24,874 bases of DNA, taken from positions 1 to 24,874 of the forward strand of contig JAEWIL010000024.1 of the NCBI GenBank assembly GCA_023387085.1, written 5' to 3'. The DNA is from Pseudomonadota bacterium (GTDB taxonomy: Bacteria > Pseudomonadota > Alphaproteobacteria > Sphingomonadales > Sphingomonadaceae). Within the stretch, counting starts at the first letter, position 1. Every line of letters starts with the position of its first letter. Position numbers and translations under genes: made by a program. The notes under the pieces were generated by a model, which was not told the DNA's origin, searched no databases, and saw only the letters and a list, made by a program, of their open reading frames with translations. Below are positions 15,540 through 22,729 of the stretch, in pieces.

Positions 15540-16683
15540 AGCCTATATCGTCGACGCCGTCCGCAGTCCGGTCGGGCGCAAGAAGGGCAGTCTTGCCCAG
15601 GTCCATCCCGCCGATCTCGGCGCCCACGCGATCCGTGCGCTCGTCGAGCGAACGGGCATCGACGCCGCCGCGGTCGATGACGTCGTCTGGGGGTGCTGCG
15701 AGACGATCGGCGGGCAGGCGGGCGACATCGGGCGGACGGCCTGGCTCGTCGCGGGCCTTCCCGAGGAGGTGCCCGGGGTCACGATCGACCGGCAATGCGG
15801 CAGCAGCCAGCAAGCGGTGCATTTCGCGGCGCAGGGCGTGATGAGCGGGACGCAGGATCTTGTCGTCGCGGGCGGCAGCCAGGCGATGAACCAGATTCCG
15901 ATCTCGGCGGCGATGATCGTCGGCCAGCAATATGGCTTCAACACTCCGTTCGACAGTTCGCCCGGCTGGAATGCGCGCTACGGCGACGAGGAAGTGAACC
16001 AGATCCGCTCGGCCGAGATGATCGCCGACAAGTGGGGCATCAGCCGCGAAGCGATGGAGGAATTCAGTCTCGCGAGCCACCAGCGCGCGGAGGCGGCGTG
16101 GGACGCGGGCTGGTTCGACCGCGAGGTCGCACCGCTCGGGGGACTCGAAAAGGACGAGACGATCCGTCCGGGGACGACGCTCGAAGGTCTCGCATCGCTG
16201 AAACCGGTGCGCGAGGGCGGCGTCGTGACCGCGGGCGTCGCCAGCCAGAATTGCGACGCCTCGGCCGCGCTGCTGATCGCGAGCGAGGCGGCGGTGAAGG
16301 CGCACGGGCTGACGCCGCGCGCGCGCATCCATCACCTATCGGTCCGAGCCGCCAACCCGGTCTGGATGCTCACGGGTCCGATCCCGGCCACGCAGTATGC
16401 GCTGAAGAAGGCCGGCATGTCGGTCGGCGATATCGACCTCTTCGAATGCAATGAGGCGTTCGCCTCGATCCCGCTGGCGTGGATGAAGGAACTCGGCATC
16501 CCGCACGAGAAGGTCAATGTGCAGGGGGGGGCGATCGCGCTCGGCCATCCGATCGGCGCGACGGGCGCCCGCCTCATGACGACCTTGCTCGGCGCGCTCG
16601 AACGCACCGGCGGCCGCTACGGGCTTCAGACAATGTGCGAGGGCGGCGGCCAGGCCAACGTCACGATCATCGAACGACTTTAG
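15532..16683 (+). CDS. fadA6: 3-oxoacyl-CoA thiolase of HIP degradation
   Basis: A 383-residue thiolase that performs the CoA-dependent cleavage late in the C/D-ring pathway. Nucleophile C89 lies in TIDRQCGSSQQAVHFAAQGV, catalytic H339 in LGHPIGATG, and second cysteine C369 in TMCEGGGQANVT. The N-terminal HPADLGA and the GQAGDIGR segment and the C-terminus NVTIIERL match FadA6 as I recall it. ATG 15532 lies inside the preceding gene, with only a weak ACGGGA site, suggesting coupled translation; an in-frame ATG at 15514 is less likely. A run of eight G (16524-16531) lies 8 codons before the catalytic His motif, but the frame is intact. Confidence 0.94.
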   Translation: MPEAYIVDAVRSPVGRKKGSLAQVHPADLGAHAIRALVERTGIDAAAVDDVVWGCCETIGGQAGDIGRTAWLVAGLPEEVPGVTIDRQCGSSQQAVHFAAQGVMSGTQDLVVAGGSQAMNQIPISAAMIVGQQYGFNTPFDSSPGWNARYGDEEVNQIRSAEMIADKWGISREAMEEFSLASHQRAEAAWDAGWFDREVAPLGGLEKDETIRPGTTLEGLASLKPVREGGVVTAGVASQNCDASAALLIASEAAVKAHGLTPRARIHHLSVRAANPVWMLTGPIPATQYALKKAGMSVGDIDLFECNEAFASIPLAWMKELGIPHEKVNVQGGAIALGHPIGATGARLMTTLLGALERTGGRYGLQTMCEGGGQANVTIIERL

Positions 16684-16696
16684 GTGAGAAGCTGAA

Positions 16697-17602
16697 ATGG
16701 GAATTTGCGAAGGACGCGTCGCGATCGTCACCGGCGCCGGAAACGGGCTCGGCAAGGCTTATGCGCTGGGGCTTGCCGCGGAAGGCGCGAAGCTGGTGGT
16801 CAACGACCTCGGCGTCGGCACCCACGGCGAGGAGGGAGCCACCAAAGGCGCTGCCGAGCAGGTGGTCGAGGAAATTCGCGGCATGGGCGGCGAGGCGGTC
16901 GCCAACACCGACGATGTTGCCGACTGGGATGCGGGCAAGCGCATGGTCGAGGCGGCGCTCGACAATTTCGGGCGGCTCGATGCGGTCGTCAACAACGCAG
17001 GGTTTGTGCGCGACCGCATGTTCTTCACCTGCAGCCCCGAGGAATGGGACGCCGTGCTTCGGGTCCATCTGCGCGGCCACTTCTGTACCACGCGCCACGC
17101 GGCCGAATATTGGCGCGCCGAGGCGAAGGCGGGACGCTCCGTCGATGCGCGGATCATCAACACGACGAGCGGCGCGGGTTTGCAGGGCTCGGTCGGCCAG
17201 TCGGCCTATTCGACCGCCAAGGCGGGGATCGCCGGGCTGACGCTTGTCCAGGCGGCCGAGATGGGCCGCCTCGGGGTGACCGCCAATGCGCTTGCGCCGA
17301 ATGCGCGTACCCGCATGACCGACACCGGCGCCTTCGACATGGAGGCGAAGGAGGGCGCGTTCGATATATTCGCACCCGAGAATATGGCGCCGCTCGTCGC
17401 TTATCTGGTCTCGGAACAGTCGAAGGGCGTGACCGGCCAGATCTTCGAACTGAAAGGCGGCACGATTTTCCTCTCGCAGGGCTGGACCGACAGCCCGGCG
17501 CACGAAAAGGGCGCGCGCTTCGAGGCGGCTGAACTCGATCCGATCGTACGCGCGCTCATCGCGGGGCGCGAGCCCGCCAAGCCCGTCTACGGCGCGGGCT
17601 GA
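16697..17602 (+). CDS. HSD17B4-type short-chain hydroxyacyl-CoA dehydrogenase (Rv3548c-like)
   Basis: A 301-residue SDR. Cofactor loop TGAGNGLG (residues 12-19), the VVNDLGVG segment (34-41) typical of the peroxisomal multifunctional enzyme dehydrogenase domain, NNAG (99-102) and catalytic S158, Y171 and K175. The long C-terminal part ending PVYGAG is shared with Rv3548c of the KstR2 regulon as I recall it. The likely reaction is NAD-dependent oxidation of a 3-hydroxyacyl-CoA in beta-oxidation of the opened ring product, feeding FadA6, whose gene ends 13 bp upstream. ATG 16697 follows GTGAGAAG. The short acyl-CoA dehydrogenase follows after 4 bp. Confidence 0.9.
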   Translation: MGICEGRVAIVTGAGNGLGKAYALGLAAEGAKLVVNDLGVGTHGEEGATKGAAEQVVEEIRGMGGEAVANTDDVADWDAGKRMVEAALDNFGRLDAVVNNAGFVRDRMFFTCSPEEWDAVLRVHLRGHFCTTRHAAEYWRAEAKAGRSVDARIINTTSGAGLQGSVGQSAYSTAKAGIAGLTLVQAAEMGRLGVTANALAPNARTRMTDTGAFDMEAKEGAFDIFAPENMAPLVAYLVSEQSKGVTGQIFELKGGTIFLSQGWTDSPAHEKGARFEAAELDPIVRALIAGREPAKPVYGAG

Positions 17603-17606
17603 CGCG

Positions 17607-18656
17607 ATGGAATTCGCCTTCACCGAAGAACAGGCGATGATCGCCGAGACTGTGAGCGGCTTTTTTGCGGAGCGGGCATCGAGCGAGCGCACGCGCGATG
17701 CGATGGCGGCCGGCGATATCGACCGGCCGCTCTGGGACGCTTTCTGCGGCGAGCTCGCGCTTGCCGGGGTCGCGGTCCCCGAGGCGCTCGGCGGCGCCGG
17801 TCTCGGCATGGTCGAGTTTGCACTGGTCGCCGAGGCTGCTGGCGCGCAGGTCGCGGCGCTGCCGCTTCCCGCGCTCGCCATGGCGCTCGCCGCGCTCGCG
17901 GCCGGCGGCGGCGCTGCGGCAGATCGCTGGCTTGCCCCGATCATGGCGGGCGAAGCGGTCCCGGCCTTTTCCACCGACTTCGTGCGCGAAGGCGAAGGCG
18001 ACGGGCTAACCGGCACGGCGCGTTTCGTCGCTTATGCGGCGACCGCCGATTGTCTTTTTCTCTCGGCGGCGGGGGGCGGCACCTGGGTCGTTCCCGCCAA
18101 TGCGCCGGGAGTCCGGATCACCCCGCATGTGACGATGGACCAGACGCGCCCGCTTGCCGATTTGCGCCTCGATAATGTCGCGGCCGAACCGCTCGACGCC
18201 AGCGCGCGCGAAACCGCCCTCCGGTCGGGCTGGCTGTGCCTCGCGGCCGAGGCGCTCGGCGGGGCGCAGGCGGCGCTCGACCGGACCGCCACTTATGCGA
18301 AGGAGCGCGTCCAGTTCGGGCGTCCGGTGGGTTCATTCCAGGCCTATAAGCACCGTCTCGCGGACATGATGGTCGAGATCGAACAGGCGCGCTCCGCAGT
18401 CTATTGGGCGGCGTGCGCGATCGACGAGGGGTCGGAGGAGACCGACCTCGCGCTCCACGCGGCGAAGGCCTTTTGCACCGACACCTTCCGCATGTGCGCG
18501 GGGAACATGATCCAGCTCCACGGCGGGATCGGCTTCACCTGGGAACATGACGCGCATCTTTTCTTCAAGCGCGCGCGGGGGGCGGGTTCGATGCTCGGCG
18601 ACAGCGCCTGGCACCGCGAACAGGTCGCGCGGCTCGTGATCGGGGCAGCGGCATGA
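17607..18656 (+). CDS. Acyl-CoA dehydrogenase, short partner subunit
   Basis: A 349-residue shortened acyl-CoA dehydrogenase homologue. FAFTEEQAMIAETVSGFF opens the helical domain; TYAKERVQFGRPVGSFQAYK and HGGIGFTWEHDAHLFFKRAR are C-terminal family signatures. The GFERG-type Glu is absent (LRSGWLCLAA at that place). Like the gene at 14508-15539 it should be the non-catalytic half of an alpha2beta2 enzyme, here with the FadE30-like subunit encoded next; the two genes overlap by 4 bp (ATGA). Its middle part is alanine-rich (residues 75-110), which looks like a loosely conserved domain rather than a frame error, since both flanks stay in frame. Confidence 0.88.
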   Translation: MEFAFTEEQAMIAETVSGFFAERASSERTRDAMAAGDIDRPLWDAFCGELALAGVAVPEALGGAGLGMVEFALVAEAAGAQVAALPLPALAMALAALAAGGGAAADRWLAPIMAGEAVPAFSTDFVREGEGDGLTGTARFVAYAATADCLFLSAAGGGTWVVPANAPGVRITPHVTMDQTRPLADLRLDNVAAEPLDASARETALRSGWLCLAAEALGGAQAALDRTATYAKERVQFGRPVGSFQAYKHRLADMMVEIEQARSAVYWAACAIDEGSEETDLALHAAKAFCTDTFRMCAGNMIQLHGGIGFTWEHDAHLFFKRARGAGSMLGDSAWHREQVARLVIGAAA

Positions 18657-19831
18657 AGCTCGGGTTTTCAGCTGCCGAAGAGGCATTTCGCGCCGAGTGC
18701 GCCGACTGGCTCCAGCGCCAGATGGCGGGGCCCTTCGCGGATATCCGCGGCATTCACAACCTCGTCTCGAAGGTCGAGCGCCGCAAGGAGTGGGAGCAGC
18801 AGCTCGCCGCCGACGGATGGTCGTGCATCGGGTGGCCGCGCGAATGGGGCGGCAAGGCAGCGAATCTTGCCGAGCAGGTGATCTTCGCCGAGGAATATGC
18901 CCGCGCCGGCGCGCCCAACCGGATCAATCATATCGGGGTAGAGCTTGCCGGCCCGACCATCCTCGCCTTCGGGAGCGAGGAGCAGAAGCGCAAGTTCCTT
19001 CCCGGCATCGCGGCCGGCACCGCCATCTGGTGCCAGGGATATTCGGAGCCGAACGCCGGGTCCGACCTTGCCAATGTCCGCACCAAGGCCCGCCTCGAGG
19101 GCGGCGCGTGGACGGTGAACGGGCAGAAGGTCTGGACCAGCCTTGCGCATTTTTCCGACTGGATTTTCGTCATCGCGCGCAGCGAGGAAGGATCGAAAGG
19201 CCCGAAGGGCCTGACCTTCCTGATGATGGAGATGGACCAGCCGGGGATCGAGGTCCGGCCGATCCGCCAGATCAACGGCGACGCCGAATTCAACGAGACC
19301 TTCTTCACCGACGCGCGCTGCCCCGAAGACAGCATGATCGGGACCCCGGGCGACGGCTGGCGCGTCGCGATGGGGCTATTGGGCTTCGAGCGCGGGGTCT
19401 CGACGCTGGCGCAGCAGATGCAGTTTCGCGGCGAACTCGATGCCATCATTTCCGCCGCTCGCGACAATGGAAAGGCGAGCGATCCTGTCGTTCGCCAGCG
19501 CATCGCTCACGCCGAAATCGGCCTTCGGCTCATGCGCTACGGCGCCCTGCGCATGCTGTCGGGCAGCGGCAGCGGCGCGATCGACGGCGCGGCGCTCACT
19601 TACAAGATCCAGTGGTCGACGTGGCGGCGCGATCTCGGCGAGCTTGCGATGGATGTCCTCGGCCAGGCGGGCGAGATCGCCGGGGGCGAGGCCTATGAAT
19701 GGGACATGCTGCCCAACATGTATCTCTTCAGCCGTGCCGACACGATCTACGGCGGCACCAACCAGATCCAGCGCAACCTGATTGCCGAACGCGGGCTCGG
19801 CATGCCCCGCGAACCCCGAGGAGACTTATGA
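18653..19831 (+). CDS. fadE30: Acyl-CoA dehydrogenase, catalytic subunit (FadE30-like)
   Basis: A 392-residue full-length acyl-CoA dehydrogenase. WCQGYSEPNAGSDLANVRT (residues 126-144), NGQKVWTSLAHFSDW (156-170), DGWRVAMGLLGFERGVSTL (234-252) and TIYGGTNQIQRNLIAERGLG near the end match FadE30 of M. tuberculosis as I recall it. The likely base is E246 in GFERG. FadE30 dehydrogenates the 5-hydroxy HIC-CoA intermediate made by FadD3 and IpdF. The preceding short subunit probably forms a heterotetramer with it. The start is ATG in an ATGA overlap with the previous stop, and its own stop overlaps ipdF the same way. Confidence 0.92.
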   Translation: MKLGFSAAEEAFRAECADWLQRQMAGPFADIRGIHNLVSKVERRKEWEQQLAADGWSCIGWPREWGGKAANLAEQVIFAEEYARAGAPNRINHIGVELAGPTILAFGSEEQKRKFLPGIAAGTAIWCQGYSEPNAGSDLANVRTKARLEGGAWTVNGQKVWTSLAHFSDWIFVIARSEEGSKGPKGLTFLMMEMDQPGIEVRPIRQINGDAEFNETFFTDARCPEDSMIGTPGDGWRVAMGLLGFERGVSTLAQQMQFRGELDAIISAARDNGKASDPVVRQRIAHAEIGLRLMRYGALRMLSGSGSGAIDGAALTYKIQWSTWRRDLGELAMDVLGQAGEIAGGEAYEWDMLPNMYLFSRADTIYGGTNQIQRNLIAERGLGMPREPRGDL

Positions 19832-20604
19832 CGCTTCCCGCCTATCCCGAACCGCGCGGCCTTCTCAAGGGCAAGACCGTCGTCGTCACCGCCGCCGCCG
19901 GCACCGGCATCGGCTTCTCCGCCGCGAAGCGCGCCGCCGAGGAAGGCGCGGCGCTGCTGATCAGCGATTTCCACGAGCGGCGCCTCGGCGAGGCGGCGGA
20001 CCGGATCGCCGAGGCGGTCGGCACGCGTCCCGCGACGTTCGTATGCGACGTGACGAGCCAGGACCAGGTCGATGCCCTGCACGCCGCGGCGCTGGCGGAG
20101 CTTGGTCATGTCGATGTGCTGATCAACAATGCGGGGCTCGGCGGCGAGGTATCGGTCGTCGAGATGAGCGACGAGCAATGGTCGCGGGTGCTTGACGTCA
20201 CCTTGACCAGCGTCATGCGCATGAGCCGCGCCTTCCTTCCCGCCATGTATGCGCGCGGGACCGGCGCGCTCGTCAACAATGCGTCGGTACTCGGCTGGCG
20301 CGCGCAAAAGGGGCAGGCGCATTATGCCGCCGCCAAGGCGGGCGTCATGGCCTTCACACGCTGTTCGGCGCTCGAGGCGGCCGAACATGGCGTGCGCGTC
20401 AACGCCGTCGCTCCGTCGATCGCGATGCACGCCTTTCTCGCCAAGGTGACGAGCGAGGAAGCGCTCGAGAAGCTCGCCGCGCAGGAAGCCTTCGGCCGCC
20501 CCGCCGAGGTCTGGGAGGTCGCCAATGTGATGATCTTCCTCGCCTCGGACCTGTCGAGCTACATGACCGGAGAAATCCTCTCGGTCTCGAGCCAGCGGGC
20601 CTGA
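19828..20604 (+). CDS. ipdF: HIP-CoA 5-keto reductase / 5-hydroxy dehydrogenase, SDR family
   Basis: A 258-residue SDR. It carries the unusual cofactor loop TAAAGTGIGFSAAKRAAEEG (residues 21-40) in place of TGxxxGIG, then SDFHERRLGEA (46-56), NNAGLGG (100-106), VNNASVLGWRAQKGQAHYAA (149-168) and catalytic S153, Y166 and K170. These segments match IpdF of M. tuberculosis very closely by memory. IpdF interconverts the 5-oxo and 5-hydroxy groups of HIP-CoA. ATG 19828 lies in an ATGA overlap with fadE30, with GAGGAGA just upstream; the open frame upstream to 19699 is a shadow. The MaoC gene starts 2 bp after the stop. Confidence 0.95.
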   Translation: MTLPAYPEPRGLLKGKTVVVTAAAGTGIGFSAAKRAAEEGAALLISDFHERRLGEAADRIAEAVGTRPATFVCDVTSQDQVDALHAAALAELGHVDVLINNAGLGGEVSVVEMSDEQWSRVLDVTLTSVMRMSRAFLPAMYARGTGALVNNASVLGWRAQKGQAHYAAAKAGVMAFTRCSALEAAEHGVRVNAVAPSIAMHAFLAKVTSEEALEKLAAQEAFGRPAEVWEVANVMIFLASDLSSYMTGEILSVSSQRA

Positions 20605-20606
20605 TC

Positions 20607-21074
20607 GTGGCGACCATCTTCGATCATCCCGCCGACCTTCTCGGACAGGAAGGCACCGCTCTCGGCCCGACCGACTGGCTGCAGATAGACCAGGCGCGCG
20701 TCGACGGCTTCGCCGAGGTGACGGGGGATCATCAATGGATCCATGTCGACGTCGAGCGCGCGAAGGCCGGGCCGTTCGGCGGCACAATCGCGCACGGCTA
20801 TCTGACGATGAGCCTCGTCAATCTCTTTCTGCCCGACCTCATCGAGGTCCGCGGCTTTGCGCATGCGGTGAATGTGGGCGCCGACCGGCTTCGCTTTCTC
20901 GCTCCGGTTAAGGTCGGCGCGCGCATCCGCGCCGTCGGCGAGCTCGTCTCGGCCGAAGAGGTGAAGGGCGCGATCCAGTCGGTCGTGCGCGTCACGGTCG
21001 AGATCGAGGGCGGCGACAAGCCCGCCTGCGTCGTCGACACGATCAGCCGCTACTTCCCGGAGGCGCCGTCATGA
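20607..21074 (+). CDS. MaoC-family (R)-specific enoyl-CoA hydratase
   Basis: A 155-residue single hot-dog domain protein. The hydratase motif is FAEVTGDHQWIHVD with D41 and H46 at the five-residue spacing of PhaJ-type enzymes, followed by GPFGGTIAHGYLTMSLVN (residues 55-72). It should hydrate an enoyl-CoA, probably the product of one of the acyl-CoA dehydrogenase pairs, and feed the HSD17B4-type SDR. The start is GTG 20607, 2 bp after ipdF, with only a weak ribosome site, so coupling with ipdF is likely. The exact CoA ester is unknown. Its stop overlaps the next ATG as ATGA. Confidence 0.88.
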   Translation: MATIFDHPADLLGQEGTALGPTDWLQIDQARVDGFAEVTGDHQWIHVDVERAKAGPFGGTIAHGYLTMSLVNLFLPDLIEVRGFAHAVNVGADRLRFLAPVKVGARIRAVGELVSAEEVKGAIQSVVRVTVEIEGGDKPACVVDTISRYFPEAPS

Positions 21075-21508
21075 GATTCCTAGCGAGCCTTGCCGCCCTC
21101 GCGGCGCTTTCCTTTACCCCAGCCGGAGCCAAGCCGATGAACGATCCCGCAAGGATGGAAGCCGCCGTACACGCCTATGTCGCCGCCTTCGAAGCCGGGA
21201 GCGCCGATCAGGTTGCCGAGCTCTATGCCGACGATGCGACGGTCGAGGATCCGATCGGGAGCCCGGTTCATGAAGGCAAGGAGGCGATCCGGAGCTTCTA
21301 TGCCGAGTCGATGAAGACCGGGGCGAAACTCCAGCTCGACGGCCCCGTGCGCATTGCGGGTGACTATGCCGTCTTTCCCTTCTCGGTCCATCTCGAGTTG
21401 GGCGGCAGGAAAATGCGGATCGACGTGATCGACACCTTCAAATTCGATGCGGACGGCAAGGTCGCGGAAATGCGCGCCTTCTGGGGTCCGACCAACATGA
21501 CCAACTGA
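21071..21508 (+). CDS. ksi: Steroid Δ5-3-ketosteroid isomerase with apparent Sec signal peptide
   Basis: A 145-residue SnoaL/NTF2-fold protein. From M23 onward (MNDPARM...) it aligns without a gap by eye to Comamonas ketosteroid isomerase: counting from that Met, Y14, D38 (ADDATVEDPIG) and D99 (RIDVIDTF) fall at the exact catalytic numbers. The enzyme shifts the Δ5 bond to Δ4. The frame opens 22 codons earlier with MRFLASLAALAALSFTPAGA, which has a basic residue, a hydrophobic core and an AGA cleavage site, as in a signal peptide. ATG 21071 has a strong GGAGG seven bases upstream, supporting the long form; ATG 21137 has a weaker CGGAG and would give a cytoplasmic form. It overlaps the MaoC gene by 4 bp. 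Confidence 0.92.
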   Translation: MRFLASLAALAALSFTPAGAKPMNDPARMEAAVHAYVAAFEAGSADQVAELYADDATVEDPIGSPVHEGKEAIRSFYAESMKTGAKLQLDGPVRIAGDYAVFPFSVHLELGGRKMRIDVIDTFKFDADGKVAEMRAFWGPTNMTN

Positions 21509-21519
21509 GAGGTACCACC

Positions 21520-22722
21520 ATGCGCGAAGCCGCCATCATTTCCACCGCCCGCACCGGGGTCGGCAAGGCCTATCGCGGCGCCTTCAACGATACCGAGGCG
21601 CCGCTTCTCTCCTCGCACGTCGTCAATGCCGCGATCGAGCGTGCGGGCATCGATCCGGCCCGGGTCGACGATGTCTATCTGGGCGTCGGCAATCACTGGA
21701 ATACGCAGAGCTATAATCTCGGCCGCCTGACGGTCCATGGCTCGGTGCTGCCCGACACGGTCGGCGGCTTCACGCTCGATCGCAAATGCTCCTCGGGCCT
21801 CAACGCCGTGGCGCTCGCCGCGCGCGGCATCATGTGCGACGAGATCGACGTTGCCGTGGCCGGCGGGATGGAGAGTATTTCGCTCACCATCAACAAGCAT
21901 GCCCCGCAGTTCCGCAATCGCTCCGAGTTCATCAAGGCCGCCGATCCCACCGCCTATATGGCGATGATCGAGACCGCCGAGATCGTCGCCGAGCGTTACG
22001 GCGTGAGCCGCGAGGACCAGGACCGGTTCGCGGCGCAGAGCCAGCAGCGCGCCGGGGCGGCGCAGGCGGCAGGCAGGTTCGACGACGAGATCGTGCCGAT
22101 CACTGTCGAGAAGGCCTTGTTCGAGAAGGACGGCAGCGAGGCCGGCAAGGAAAGTGTCACCCTGACGCGCGACGAGGGCGTTCGCGGCGACACGAGCTAC
22201 GAGAAACTCGCCGAGCTGAAGCCCGTCTTCAAGGATGGCTCGGTGATCAAGGAGGGCCGCCACGTCACGGCGGGCAACGCCAGCCAATTGTCCGATGGCG
22301 CCTCGGCGCAGGTGCTGATGGATCTCGCCGCGGCGCAAAAGGAAGGCTTGCCGGTCCTCGGTGTCTATCGCGGCTTCCAGGTCGCCGGATGCGGCGCGGA
22401 CGAAATGGGCATCGGTCCCGTCTTCGCCATTCCGAAGCTGCTCGATCGCGCTGGTCTCAAGCTCGATGACATCGGACTGTTCGAGATCAACGAGGCGTTT
22501 GCGAGCCAGGCCGTCTATTGCCAGCGCAAGCTCGGGATCGATCCCGACAGGCTCAACGTCAATGGCGGCGGCATCGCGATCGGCCATCCGTTCGGCATGA
22601 CCGGGTCGCGTCTCGTGGGCCACGCGCTGATCGAGGGCAAACGGCGCGGCGTCCGCTATGTCGTCGTCTCGATGTGCGTTGCCGGCGGCATGGGCGCCGC
22701 CGGTCTCTTCGAAGTCGCCTGA
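21520..22722 (+). CDS. Thiolase family acetyl-CoA acyltransferase
   Basis: A 400-residue thiolase. Nucleophile C90 is in LDRKCSSGLNAVALAARG, H356 in IGHPFGMTGSR and second cysteine C386 in SMCVAGGMGAAG; NEAFASQA precedes the His motif. All catalytic residues are present. It differs clearly from FadA6 in this window (CSSGLNA against CGSSQQA), so the two are not recent duplicates. It may cleave another beta-ketoacyl-CoA of the ring-opened product or of a steroid side chain (FadA5-like role), which cannot be decided here. ATG 21520 follows GAGAGGT, 11 bp after the isomerase; fadD3 begins 7 bp after it. Confidence 0.92.
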   Translation: MREAAIISTARTGVGKAYRGAFNDTEAPLLSSHVVNAAIERAGIDPARVDDVYLGVGNHWNTQSYNLGRLTVHGSVLPDTVGGFTLDRKCSSGLNAVALAARGIMCDEIDVAVAGGMESISLTINKHAPQFRNRSEFIKAADPTAYMAMIETAEIVAERYGVSREDQDRFAAQSQQRAGAAQAAGRFDDEIVPITVEKALFEKDGSEAGKESVTLTRDEGVRGDTSYEKLAELKPVFKDGSVIKEGRHVTAGNASQLSDGASAQVLMDLAAAQKEGLPVLGVYRGFQVAGCGADEMGIGPVFAIPKLLDRAGLKLDDIGLFEINEAFASQAVYCQRKLGIDPDRLNVNGGGIAIGHPFGMTGSRLVGHALIEGKRRGVRYVVVSMCVAGGMGAAGLFEVA

Positions 22723-22729
22723 GGCCGCG

